Below are positions 7,999 to 15,310 of a DNA stretch of 18,880 nucleotides, one piece after another (position 1 is the first letter of the stretch; each line of letters begins with the position of its first letter). Location of the stretch: the NCBI GenBank assembly GCA_005888395.1, contig VAXF01000024.1, forward strand, positions 1-18,880, written 5' to 3'. A program made the position numbers and the translations under genes. Under the pieces are notes generated by a model. The model ran no database searches, was not told where the DNA came from, and worked only from the letters and a program-made list of their open reading frames with translations. The DNA comes from Actinomycetota bacterium. Its GTDB lineage: Bacteria > Actinomycetota > Acidimicrobiia > Acidimicrobiales > AC-25.

Positions 7999-8900
7999 GG
8001 GTCGGCGCGCACGAGTTCGAGGAACGCGTCCTCGAGGCGGTGGCGGGCGGTGACCGTCTCGACCCGGATGCCGGCCGCGACGAGTGCCGCGACAACGTCG
8101 CTGCGGGCGACCTCGTGGAGCCGCACGGCGAGCCCGTCGCCCTCGAACACGACGTCGGTGACGCCGTCGAGCGTGGCGAGAGCTCGAGTCGCCGCGTCGC
8201 GGTCGTCGACCTCGATGTACGCCGATCCCGACGCGGCCAGCACCTCGGCGACCGGGCTGTCGGCCACGACCCGGCCGTGATCGAGCACTACGACGTGGCC
8301 GCACACCTGCTCGACCTCGGCGAGGAGGTGGCTCGAGAGCAGCACCGTCACGCCGCGCTCGCGCAGCCGGACGACGAGGTTGCGGATCTCGCGCATCTCA
8401 CCGGGGTCGAGCCCGTTGGTCGGCTCGTCGAGCACGAGCAGCCGCGGGCGGCCCAGCAGCGCCCGGGCCAGACCGAGGCGCTGGCGCATCCCGTGGCTGT
8501 ACGTGCGGACGCGCCGGTCGACCGCGGTACCCAGGCCCGCGACCTCGAGCGCCTCGTCGACGTGGGCGTCCTCCCAGCGGGCGCCCGCCGCCTCCCACCA
8601 CAGCCGCAGGTTCCGGCGCCCGGAGAGGTACGGGACGAACGCGGGCTCCTCGACGAGGGTGCCCACGTCGCGGAGCGCGTCGTAGCCCGGGCGCACGGGC
8701 GTGCCCAGCACGACCGCCCCGCCCGCGGTGGGGCGTACCAGCCCGAGCACCATGCGGAGCAGGGTGGTCTTGCCTGCGCCGTTGGGTCCGAGGAGACCGC
8801 AGACCTCGCCTTCGGCCACGTGGAGATCGACTTGGTCGACGGCGAGGACGCCGCGCCGGAACTGCTTGGTGAGGCCGGCGGCCTCGAGGACCAGGGGCAC
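7995..8900 (-). CDS. ABC transporter ATP-binding protein
   Basis: 301 residues from GTG at 8900. All nucleotide-binding motifs are intact: Walker A GPNGAGKT (38-45), signature SHGMRQR (135-141), Walker B LLVLDEP (154-160), D-loop GLDP (163-166) and switch His191. The Q-loop position carries Glu85 (LVEEPAF) instead of Gln, as is common in ABC-2 exporters of this subgroup. Residues about 225-301 form the extra C-terminal domain usual for DrrA/CcmA-like ATPases. It drives the permease that follows with a 4-base overlap. The intergenic region upstream (8901-9052) is shared with a divergent gene. Confidence 0.95.
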   Translation of the reverse strand: MPLVLEAAGLTKQFRRGVLAVDQVDLHVAEGEVCGLLGPNGAGKTTLLRMVLGLVRPTAGGAVVLGTPVRPGYDALRDVGTLVEEPAFVPYLSGRRNLRLWWEAAGARWEDAHVDEALEVAGLGTAVDRRVRTYSHGMRQRLGLARALLGRPRLLVLDEPTNGLDPGEMREIRNLVVRLRERGVTVLLSSHLLAEVEQVCGHVVVLDHGRVVADSPVAEVLAASGSAYIEVDDRDAATRALATLDGVTDVVFEGDGLAVRLHEVARSDVVAALVAAGIRVETVTARHRLEDAFLELVRADP

Positions 8901-8906
8901 GGTCTC

Positions 8907-8912
8907 TGTCTA
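8907..8912 (-). promoter_or_regulatory. -10-like TAGACA before the ABC operon
   Basis: On the minus strand TAGACA is followed by six bases and the GTG at 8900. It is TAnnnA rather than TAnnnT, but the spacing equals that of the other leaderless-looking starts. It would drive the ATPase-permease-phosphodiesterase-hydrolase unit. Confidence 0.35.
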
Positions 8913-9052
8913 CCGGAGGGCGCTGGCAAGATCAGGGCGCGAACACCGAACCCGACCGTCATCGCTGGCCGCACGGGCGCTACTGCGACGCCGTCGCCGC
9001 CGAGATCGCCCGCTTCGCCGCGCTGGCGAGCGACGTCGATCCTTCGACGCCG

Positions 9053-9718
9053 GTGCCCTCGTGCCCGGACTGGACCGTCGCCGACCTCCTCGAGCACACC
9101 GGCGCGGTGCACCGGTGGGTGACCGAGATGGTGGGCCGGCTCGCGGCACAACGGCTCTTACGAGCTGACCTCGACCTGGGCCTGCCCGACGAGCCGGCGG
9201 GACTCGCGGCGTGGCTCGGCGCCGGCGCCGGTCCGCTCGTGGCGACACTGCGCGCCGGCGACCCCGATGCGCCCATGTGGGCGTGGGGTGCCGACCGGCA
9301 CGTGCGCTTCTGGTCGCGTCGCATGCTGCACGAGACGACCGTCCACCGCGTCGACGGTGAGCTCGCGGCCGGCACCGACCCGACAGTCGACGCGGCCGTC
9401 GCCGTCGACGGGATCGACGAGTTGCTCGAGAACCTCGCGTGCGCGGCGTACTTCCGTCCCGACGTCCGCGAGCTGCGAGGCGACGGTGAGCGGCTCGCGC
9501 TGCGCGCAACCGACACAGGCGACGCCTGGTCGATCGTCCTCGACGCCGACGGTTACCGGTGGGATCACAGCGTGGGTGACGCGACAGTCGAGGTCGTCGC
9601 ACCCGCGGGCGCGCTGCTCCTGCTGCTCTACCGGCGACGCGATCCCGGTGACGACCGCTTCCGGCGGCGTGGCGACGACGCGCTGCTCGATCGCTGGCTG
9701 GAGCGCTCAGCCCTCTGA
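9053..9718 (+). CDS. DinB-fold maleylpyruvate isomerase family (mycothiol-dependent type) protein; true start probably further upstream
   Basis: 221 residues from the only canonical start in the frame (GTG 9053). The family is recognised from CPDWTVADLLEHTGAVHRW, the HETTVHRVDGE motif (Glu94-x3-His98) and a C-terminal end typical of this family (VVAPAGALLLLLYRRR). His15, Glu94 and His98 correspond to the zinc triad of the mycothiol-dependent maleylpyruvate isomerase group; such proteins use or resemble thiol S-transferases. The frame stays open upstream to the TGA at 8870-8872, and the segment just before the GTG (GRYCDAVAAEIARFAALASD) looks like the missing first helix of the fold. No ATG, GTG or TTG precedes 9053 in that frame, so either a rare start codon is used or a base change removed the start. 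The 3' end overlaps convergent dedA by 12 bases. Confidence 0.78.
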   Translation: MPSCPDWTVADLLEHTGAVHRWVTEMVGRLAAQRLLRADLDLGLPDEPAGLAAWLGAGAGPLVATLRAGDPDAPMWAWGADRHVRFWSRRMLHETTVHRVDGELAAGTDPTVDAAVAVDGIDELLENLACAAYFRPDVRELRGDGERLALRATDTGDAWSIVLDADGYRWDHSVGDATVEVVAPAGALLLLLYRRRDPGDDRFRRRGDDALLDRWLERSAL

Positions 9719-10324
9719 GCGACGGCGACGGCGGCGGCGGTTCCTCACGATCGCGATCGTGGCGACGACGACGACCGCGAGCCCGAGGCTCGTGCCACCG
9801 ACCGCCCGACCGACCTCTCGGTACGACTCGCCGGCCGCGTAGCCGACGAGCACCGCCGCGGGCGCCCAGGTGAGCGCCCCGGCGACGTTGGCTGGCAGGA
9901 ACGTGCGGTAGCGCATGCCGCTCATCCCCGACAGCGTCGGCACCAACGCGCGCAACACGCCCACCCACCGCCCGAGGAAGACGGCCCGGCCACCTTTGGC
10001 GCGGACATACTCGGCCGCACGCTCCCAGCGCTCGTCGCCAACCTTGCGACCCAGGCGGCTTCGGCGCAGAGGCGGCCCCATGACGCGACCGACCTCGTAG
10101 CCGATCGAGTCGCCCACGATCGCGGCCGCAACCGCGACAACGATGAGCACGGGCAGGTTCACCTTGCCGCGGTAGGCGAGGAAGCCTCCGACGATCAGCG
10201 CGGTCTCGCCCGGGAAGACGAGCCCGACGAACGCCGCCGCTTCGGCGCCGGCGAGCCCGCCGATGACGACGTAGGCCCATGGGCTCGCGAGGCGGCCGAG
10301 GGCGTCGACGACATCCTGCAGCAC
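9707..10324 (-). CDS. DedA family membrane protein (VTT domain)
   Basis: 205 residues from GTG at 10324. DedA/Tvp38 features: the early re-entrant segment with Glu28 and FPGE (37-40), GDSIGYEVGR (71-80), and the hallmark FLGRWVGVLRALVPTLSGMSGM (117-137) with the conserved arginines, then a final helix (178-193) and a very basic tail (RRRRRRRR). These inner-membrane proteins act in lipid-carrier or phospholipid scrambling and envelope homeostasis; the exact lipid is not predictable. It is probably co-transcribed with the thioesterase gene, 34 bases upstream on the same strand. Confidence 0.92.
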   Translation of the reverse strand: MLQDVVDALGRLASPWAYVVIGGLAGAEAAAFVGLVFPGETALIVGGFLAYRGKVNLPVLIVVAVAAAIVGDSIGYEVGRVMGPPLRRSRLGRKVGDERWERAAEYVRAKGGRAVFLGRWVGVLRALVPTLSGMSGMRYRTFLPANVAGALTWAPAAVLVGYAAGESYREVGRAVGGTSLGLAVVVVATIAIVRNRRRRRRRSEG

Positions 10325-10358
10325 GACAGTCGCGCCGACGCTCAGCGCCGCTCGCGGC

Positions 10359-10781
10359 TCAGGACCGCAGCACCGCCTGGGTCTGGGTGACCTTCGCCAC
10401 CCGGCGGCCGGCGTCGTCGAACAGGTCGGTCTCGACGACGATCACCGTGCGCCCGACGTGGAGGGGCCGTGCCACCGCGTCGACGTGGCCCTCCCGGACC
10501 GCTCGAAGGAAGTTCGTCTTCGACTCGATCGTCGTCGTCCCCACCGCGCCCGCGGGCAGGTTGAGGAACGCCGCCATGCCGCCGACCGTGTCGGCGAGGC
10601 CCATGAGCGCGCCGCCGTGGAGCGCGCCGCCAGTGGTGCAGCGCGAGGGGTCCCATGCCAGCCGCGCCCGCACCTCGTCGGGCTCGTTGGCGACGATCTC
10701 GACGCCGAGGAGACCGGCGAACGGCATGGCCTCGCGCATCGCCGCGGTCTCGTCCTCCGACGGCACACCGACAGTATGCAT
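10359..10781 (-). CDS. PaaI-type hotdog thioesterase
   Basis: 140 residues from ATG at 10781. The hotdog core shows GGALHGGALMGLADTVGG (51-68) with the HGG turn and Asp64, followed by IESKTNFLRAVREG (85-98) and HVGRTVIVVETDLFD (108-122), the order of PaaI/YbdB acyl-CoA thioesterases. It would hydrolyse acyl- or aryl-CoA in the cytoplasm; the substrate is unknown. It is divergent from mshC, with only 38 bases between the two ATGs, so promoters overlap. Confidence 0.88.
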   Translation of the reverse strand: MHTVGVPSEDETAAMREAMPFAGLLGVEIVANEPDEVRARLAWDPSRCTTGGALHGGALMGLADTVGGMAAFLNLPAGAVGTTTIESKTNFLRAVREGHVDAVARPLHVGRTVIVVETDLFDDAGRRVAKVTQTQAVLRS

Positions 10782-10807
10782 GGGCCGGACCCTGACCGAC
10801 TCCCTCG

Positions 10808-10813
10808 TAGGCT
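10808..10813 (+). promoter_or_regulatory. mshC: -10-like TAGGCT before mshC
   Basis: TAGGCT fits TAnnnT and is separated from the ATG at 10820 by exactly six bases, with no ribosome site in between. This suggests a leaderless mshC transcript. Confidence 0.4.
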
Positions 10814-10819
10814 GGGCGC

Positions 10820-11917
10820 ATGACGCTCCGCCTCGGTGGTCGCTCGCTGCCCATCGTCGGGACAGCCCGCATGTACGTGTGCGGCATCACGCCCTACGAC
10901 ACGACGCACGTCGGCCACGCTGCCTTGTTCGTGTGGACCGACCTCGTCGCGCGCGTGCTGCGCCACGCGGGCCTCCACGTGCAGGTGTGCCGCAACATCA
11001 CCGACGTCGACGACGACATGCTCGAGCAGGCACGCGTCCAGGGTGTCAACTGGCGCTCGCTCGCCACCCGGCAGACGTACCGGTTCGAAGAGGACATGCG
11101 CCTGCTCGGCGTCGCGCCCCCGGAGTTCGAGCCGCAGTCGCACAACTACGTCGACGAGGTGATCACGCTGGCGGCCGCCCTTCTCGAATCGAAGGCCGCC
11201 TACGAGCGGGACGGTGGCGTCTACTTCCGCGGCGCCGACGTGCCGGGCCGCGTCGGCGTGTCCCGGCATCGAGCCCTGGCCATCGCCCAGGAGCAGCACG
11301 GCCGGCTCGACGAGTCCCTGCGCGACGAACCGCTCGACGTCCCGGTGTGGCAGCCCTCGCTCGAGCACGAGCCGGCCTGGCCGAGCCCGTGGGGAGAGGG
11401 ACGGCCGGGCTGGCACGCCGAGTGCGCGGCAATGACGCTGGCCACGCTCGGAGCGAGCGTCGACGTGCACGGCGGGGGCGCCGACCTCGCCTTCCCGCAC
11501 CACGCCTACGAGGCGGCCATGGCCGAGGCGGCCACCGGCGTGGCGCCGTTCGCGCGGTCGTGGCTGCACGTGGGGACGGTGCGGATCGGCGGCGAGAAGA
11601 TGGCCAAGTCGACCGGCAACCTCGTCTTCGTGCACGACGTGCTCGAGTCGTACCCCCCGCAGGCCTTGCGTCTGCTGATCCTCGACCGCACCTGGTACGA
11701 GCCGTGGGACTACCGCGAGGAGGACCTCGACGCGGCCGCCGCCCGCCACGACGCCATCCGCGCCGCCGCCGGCCGGAAGACCACCGACGACGTCGCCCGC
11801 GACGCGGCCTTGGCCGCGTTGCACGACGACCTCGACGTCCCACGCGCGCTCGCGATCGCGGAGGAGGCGGGCGGAGCCGCGCTCCACGCCGTCGCCGGAA
11901 TCATCGGCCTGCTCTGA
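10820..11917 (+). CDS. mshC: Cysteine:glucosaminyl-inositol ligase MshC (mycothiol biosynthesis)
   Basis: 365 residues. It is a class I aminoacyl-tRNA synthetase fold close to CysS, but several segments match MshC rather than CysS: YVCGITPYDTTHVGHAA at the start, GRPGWHAECAAMTLATLGASVDVHGGGADLAFPHH in the middle, and DDLDVPRALA near the end. MshC uses ATP to join L-cysteine to GlcN-Ins, the penultimate step of mycothiol synthesis. Seen: the HIGH-type HVGH (30-33), the KMSKS-type KMAKS (260-264), and zinc ligands Cys21, Cys202 and His227. It is about 50 residues shorter than the typical enzyme of around 410; the start is compact and the C-terminal helical part is short, but all catalytic motifs remain. 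No anticodon-binding domain is present, which fits MshC. A stand-alone CysS paralogue is the alternative. Confidence 0.88.
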   Translation: MTLRLGGRSLPIVGTARMYVCGITPYDTTHVGHAALFVWTDLVARVLRHAGLHVQVCRNITDVDDDMLEQARVQGVNWRSLATRQTYRFEEDMRLLGVAPPEFEPQSHNYVDEVITLAAALLESKAAYERDGGVYFRGADVPGRVGVSRHRALAIAQEQHGRLDESLRDEPLDVPVWQPSLEHEPAWPSPWGEGRPGWHAECAAMTLATLGASVDVHGGGADLAFPHHAYEAAMAEAATGVAPFARSWLHVGTVRIGGEKMAKSTGNLVFVHDVLESYPPQALRLLILDRTWYEPWDYREEDLDAAAARHDAIRAAAGRKTTDDVARDAALAALHDDLDVPRALAIAEEAGGAALHAVAGIIGLL

Positions 11918-11929
11918 CGCGGCCCGCGA

Positions 11930-12661
11930 TCAGCGCGGGGCGCCGGCCGCCGAGTCGTCCGGGTCGCGGGCGTGCACGACGCGACCCGCCAGGTCGCGCA
12001 GCTTGACATTCAGGCGCTGCGACGCCCTCCGGAGCATGTCGAAGGCGGCGTCGGCGTCGACCCTCTCCCGCTCCATGAGGATGCCCTTGGCCTGCCCGAT
12101 CACGTCGCGGCTCTCGATCGCCTCTCGCAGCTGGCGCGTGAGCTCGACCTCGCCGGCGCGCGTCTGGGCCTGCGACAGGGCGATCGCAGCGTGGGTGGAG
12201 AAGAGCAGCGCCGTCGCCATGTCGGCCTCGTCGAACGCGTCCACGCGCCTGGAGTAGAGGTTGAGGGCGCCGAGGATCCGGTCCTCCACGAACAGCGGCT
12301 CCGCGAGCAGGCTCCCCATCCCGAGCTTGGCGGCCGCCGGCGCGAACCGAGGCCATCGCGCGTCCGTCGAGAGGTCGGGGCTGTAACAGACCGACTGCTC
12401 GGCGATCGCCGAGAGGCAGGGCCCCTCCCCCAGCTCGCCCTGGAGCGCGTCGAGCTCGACGACGATGGGGCCGTTCGACGACGGGGTTCGGATGGTCTCG
12501 GGCGCGACGAGTGAGAAGCCGGCCAGGTCGGCGCCCGGGATCACCTCGACGGCGAGGGCGACGATGACGTCGAGCGTTTCCTGAACGGTGGTGACGGTGG
12601 ACAGGGCACGCGCCGCCGCAGCCAGCACGTCGGCCAGATCCCCCCGGGCCTCATCCGCCAT
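11930..12661 (-). CDS. GAF and ANTAR domain regulator
   Basis: 243 residues from ATG at 12661, preceded by a strong ribosome site (AAGGAGGG, 9 bases away). Residues about 15-165 are a GAF sensor domain (GEGPCLSAIAEQSVCYSPDL, LLAEPLFVEDRILGALNLYS). Residues 173-230 are an ANTAR RNA-binding domain: SRDVIGQAKGILMERERVDADAAFDMLRRASQRLNVKLRDLA, with the conserved Ala/Gly/Ile and the alanine-rich last helix. ANTAR proteins dimerise on paired hairpins in nascent RNA and prevent termination; the GAF domain would set the trigger. In actinobacteria this GAF-ANTAR pairing is common. Its RNA target is not visible nearby. The gene converges on mshC (12 bases apart) and is divergent from the mauE-like operon. 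Confidence 0.92.
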   Translation of the reverse strand: MADEARGDLADVLAAAARALSTVTTVQETLDVIVALAVEVIPGADLAGFSLVAPETIRTPSSNGPIVVELDALQGELGEGPCLSAIAEQSVCYSPDLSTDARWPRFAPAAAKLGMGSLLAEPLFVEDRILGALNLYSRRVDAFDEADMATALLFSTHAAIALSQAQTRAGEVELTRQLREAIESRDVIGQAKGILMERERVDADAAFDMLRRASQRLNVKLRDLAGRVVHARDPDDSAAGAPR

Positions 12662-12670
12662 GGCCCTTCA

Positions 12671-12697
12671 CCCTCCTTCCCGGGTCTTCTCCCCGGG
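12671..12697 (-). promoter_or_regulatory. Ribosome site and small hairpin in the leader of the GAF-ANTAR gene
   Basis: Bases 12671-12678 read AAGGAGGG on the minus strand, 9 bases from the ATG. Just upstream, CCCGGG (12679-12684) and CCCGGG (12692-12697) can pair around a seven-base loop next to the ribosome site. The hairpin is only 6 bp and may be chance in such GC-rich DNA. Confidence 0.35.
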
Positions 12698-12849
12698 CCC
12701 TTCTGTCGCAAGTCTGCCACGTGGTTGGCGCGTCAGCCCTCGCCTGTGTGCCGGCGACGCTCGGCCAGGGGTCGTAGCGGCGGCGCGCCCGGGCCGGTAC
12801 CGTCCGGTTGGACCGGCGAGGGGGGCGGACACGGGCGAGTGAACGGCAC

Positions 12850-13371
12850 ATGAACGACGTGGGGTACGTCGCAGGTTGGGTGCTCGCCGTGACGTTCGCG
12901 CGCGCCGCAGCCGGAAAATGGCGCGACCGCGACGCCACCGCTCGCGCCTTCTCGGGCCTCGGACTCCCACGTCCTTCCGTGCTCGCCGCTGGCGTACCCG
13001 CCACCGAGGCCGCGCTGGCCGTCGGGCTGGTGATGGGGCCGCGTGTGGCCGCAGCGCTCTCACTGGCGGTGCTCGGGGCGTTCACGGTCGTCATCGTGCG
13101 GGCCGTGCGCGCCCGGTCGAGCGTGGCCTGTGGCTGTTTCGGCTCGAGCGCGTCGCGCCCAGCGTCCGTCGTCGACGCCGTCCGCAACCTGTTCCTCGCG
13201 GGGCTCGCTGTCGCCGCGCTCGCGGTGTCGCAGCCGGTGGTACCCGGCCTCGACGCCGTGATGCTCGTGACCCTCTCGTCGATGATCGGGCTCGTCGTGT
13301 TGAGCTCCCTACGGCTGCGGCTCGACGTCGGCCGGCTGTGGAGCACCCGCCTCGCGGGCGAGCCGCGGTAG
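12850..13371 (+). CDS. MauE-like redox-associated membrane protein
   Basis: 173 residues from ATG at 12850; an in-frame start at 12808 exists but only adds a hydrophilic stretch. Four membrane segments (about 3-20, 44-62, 66-86, 110-126, with a further hydrophobic stretch 136-155) and the signature CGCFG at 94-98 (Cys94, Cys96) identify the MauE/DoxX-type family. In Paracoccus, MauE together with MauD is required to make the disulfide-rich methylamine dehydrogenase light chain. Here the next genes are a thioredoxin-fold protein and a cysteine-rich light-chain-like protein, so the same job, passing thiol electrons across the membrane, is a sound inference. It is the first gene of the operon; the 188-base divergent region upstream has a possible -10 (TACCGT at 12798-12803). 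Confidence 0.82.
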   Translation: MNDVGYVAGWVLAVTFARAAAGKWRDRDATARAFSGLGLPRPSVLAAGVPATEAALAVGLVMGPRVAAALSLAVLGAFTVVIVRAVRARSSVACGCFGSSASRPASVVDAVRNLFLAGLAVAALAVSQPVVPGLDAVMLVTLSSMIGLVVLSSLRLRLDVGRLWSTRLAGEPR

Positions 13372-13379
13372 GAGCCGGC

Positions 13380-13859
13380 GTGCGCGGCGGAGTGTGGATC
13401 GCGTCGTACGTTCTCCTCTGGCTCGCCGTGCTGGTGCTGGGCCTCACGACGGTCGCCCTCCTCCGCCAGATCGGGGTCCTCCACACGCGGCTCCGTCCGC
13501 TCGGCGCCCATTTCGCGGGCGAGGGCCCGGAGCGCCTGGCGCCCGCGCCCGCGGCCGACGTCTTCGACTACGGCCGCTCCCGCCTCACGCTTCTCGCGTT
13601 CGTCTCGCCTGCATGTCAGGTGTGCGAAGTGCTCCTCCCGTCGCTCCGCGCCCTCGACCGTCAGTACGACGACCTGACCGTGCACGTCGTCGACCATGCC
13701 CCCGAGACCTCGGGCCTCTTTCGCTCGTTCAACGTGGCCTCGACGCCCTACATGGTCACGGTCGACGACGACGGGATCGTGCGCGTGCGGGGGGTGGCCA
13801 ACTCGCTCGAGCAGGTCGAGGTCATGATCGAGGAGTCACTGGAGCCCGACCCGACATGA
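13380..13859 (+). CDS. Membrane-anchored thioredoxin-fold protein, MauD-like
   Basis: 159 residues from GTG at 13380, chosen because AGGAG lies 5 bases upstream and the frame opens into an N-terminal membrane helix (7-28). The thioredoxin fold follows: LLAFVSPACQVCEVLLPSL with the redox pair Cys79-Gln-Val-Cys82, then the cis-proline loop STPYMVTVD with Pro123. The fold should lie outside the membrane and act as a disulfide oxidoreductase or isomerase. The CxxC, the single anchor and the position after a MauE-like gene recall MauD. It starts 8 bases after the MauE-like stop and its own TGA overlaps the next ATG (ATGA). Confidence 0.86.
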   Translation: MRGGVWIASYVLLWLAVLVLGLTTVALLRQIGVLHTRLRPLGAHFAGEGPERLAPAPAADVFDYGRSRLTLLAFVSPACQVCEVLLPSLRALDRQYDDLTVHVVDHAPETSGLFRSFNVASTPYMVTVDDDGIVRVRGVANSLEQVEVMIEESLEPDPT

Positions 13860-13904
13860 GCGAGCACCGAAGCGAAGCGGAGGAGCGCAGCTCCAGCAAG
13901 CAGA
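13856..13904 (+). repeat. Short dispersed repeat, copy 1
   Basis: The first half (13861-13880) is identical over 20 bases to 15312-15331, and the second half (13883-13904) matches 15382-15403 at 20 of 22 positions. Here the halves are 2 bases apart. The repeat begins at the ATG of the Cys-rich gene and encodes its first 16 or so residues (MSEHRSEAEERSSSKQ). Confidence 0.75.
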
Positions 13905-15310
13905 CCGAGCCGACGGGGAGCGGACCGGAGGACAGAGCCTCGGACGCGCTGGCCGAGCGCGCGGGGCGGTGGACGGCGGCCCGCTTCACGCGCCGGTCCC
14001 TGTTCGGCCGCGTCGGCCGCGCCGCCGTGATGCTGGCGGGCGGCCCGGCGATCGCCACCCTTCTCGCCGACCCGGCATCGGCGCGCGTCTGCGGCCAGTC
14101 GGGCGTGTCGCCCAAGTGCTCGACCTACGACTGCGCCGACGGTCAATGGGGCTACTGCTGGTATTCGGTCGGCTGCTGCGCCGACGGCGCGTTGAAGAAG
14201 ATCTGCGACTGTTGCGTGGCCGGCTACCCGAACGTGCACGGCTACTGCCCGCCCGGCGCCAACGTGAAGTGCATCGTCGAGAGCTGCGGCAACGACCCGC
14301 GTGTCCAGAGCGTGGCGGTGACGCGGCTGCCCGGAGGCGACCCCACCGCAACGGCCACCGCCGTCCGAGCCGTCCGCTTCCCGCGCGGCAGCGGTGTGGT
14401 CGTCCTCGCCGACGCGGGGTCCAACCTCGCGACCGCGGTGGCCATGCCAGTGGGTGCCGTGGTCGCGGGACCGGTCCTGGTCGTGGCGCGCAACGACCTG
14501 GGGCCCGATACCGCGGCGGTGATCGAAGCGACCGGCGCCACCGCGGTCAAGATCGTGGACGCGTGGCTTCCGGCGACGGTTGACGATGACCTGCGGGCCC
14601 GCGGCTATGACGTCGAGCGAATCGGAGCAGCCGGCGACATCGAGACCTTCTCGCTCGAAGTGGCGCGGTGGATCCGCGGCGCGATCGGATCCGACCGCGC
14701 CGTGTGCATTACCGCGGAAGGCCAGTCCTCGGCGGCCGCACCGGTCGCGGCCGCGTTCGCGGCCGGGCGTGGCTGCCCGCTGCTCGTCGGCGTGGAAGCC
14801 GCGACCGCGACCCACGACGACGCCGCCGCGAACGGGCTGGCGGTCGTCACGTACATGATCGGGCCCGAGGCGGCCGCGCGCGCCGGCGAGGTCCCGGGCA
14901 GCCGGTCCGTGTCGGGACCGTCACTTCCCGCCATCGCCGCCGCACTCGCGACCGTCGCCCGGACCACCGAGCAGGCGCGCACCGACGTGATCGCGCTCGC
15001 GTCACGCGCCGCGCCCGGGCTGCTGGCGCTGGCCGAGCTCAGGGTGCCGCTCGTGCTCCACGAGCCAACGGCGGTGGACGGTGCGCGCGAGTGGTTGTTC
15101 GCCGACCACCGCAGCCTCAGGACCGTCTACGTACTCGACGGGCCGGGCGCGCTCTCGACACCTGCGTACTACGAGCTCCAGTCGATCCTGAACGGCTACG
15201 AGGCCCACCGGCTCATCGGGGTGGCCGGCCAGGGCCTGCCCGTCGTCCCGCAGCCTCGGGCCGAGCAGCCCATCGGCCTGGCGCGCGTCGGGCCGACGCC
15301 GCCGCGATGA
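13856..15310 (+). CDS. Tat-exported protein: methylamine dehydrogenase light-chain-like Cys-rich segment fused to three CWB2-like repeats
   Basis: 484 residues, ATGA overlap with the upstream gene. The first 40 residues are polar and partly encoded by a short repeat. A twin-arginine signal follows (TRRSLFGR, 45-52; hydrophobic stretch to about 70; likely cleavage after ASA at 74-76). Residues 79-144 contain 12 cysteines. The order C-x5-C-x-x-DG, ICDC, CPPG, ESC resembles the first half of methylamine dehydrogenase light chain, but neither tryptophan of the TTQ cofactor has a clear counterpart: the position after CPPG aligns with Cys139. Residues 150-460 form about three alpha/beta units (VVVLADAGSNLATAVAMPVG, GPVLVVARNDL, VERIGAAGDIETFS) like CWB2 cell-wall-binding repeats. 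Inference: a disulfide-rich wall-associated protein, matured by the MauE/MauD-like neighbours. Catalysis is unproven. Confidence 0.7.
   Translation: MSEHRSEAEERSSSKQTEPTGSGPEDRASDALAERAGRWTAARFTRRSLFGRVGRAAVMLAGGPAIATLLADPASARVCGQSGVSPKCSTYDCADGQWGYCWYSVGCCADGALKKICDCCVAGYPNVHGYCPPGANVKCIVESCGNDPRVQSVAVTRLPGGDPTATATAVRAVRFPRGSGVVVLADAGSNLATAVAMPVGAVVAGPVLVVARNDLGPDTAAVIEATGATAVKIVDAWLPATVDDDLRARGYDVERIGAAGDIETFSLEVARWIRGAIGSDRAVCITAEGQSSAAAPVAAAFAAGRGCPLLVGVEAATATHDDAAANGLAVVTYMIGPEAAARAGEVPGSRSVSGPSLPAIAAALATVARTTEQARTDVIALASRAAPGLLALAELRVPLVLHEPTAVDGAREWLFADHRSLRTVYVLDGPGALSTPAYYELQSILNGYEAHRLIGVAGQGLPVVPQPRAEQPIGLARVGPTPPR

Noticed and set aside
10442..11887. 481-codon minus-strand frame opposite mshC
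   Set aside because: Antisense shadow; it runs through mshC and part of the thioesterase gene in another frame and has low-complexity composition.
12804..12816. CCGGT-TGG-ACCGG inverted repeat upstream of the MauE-like gene as an operator
   Set aside because: Only 5 bp of stem; such palindromes are expected by chance in this base composition.
13748..14815. 355-codon minus-strand frame opposite the Cys-rich gene
   Set aside because: Antisense shadow rich in Arg, Gly and His; the plus strand has a Tat signal and ordered domains.
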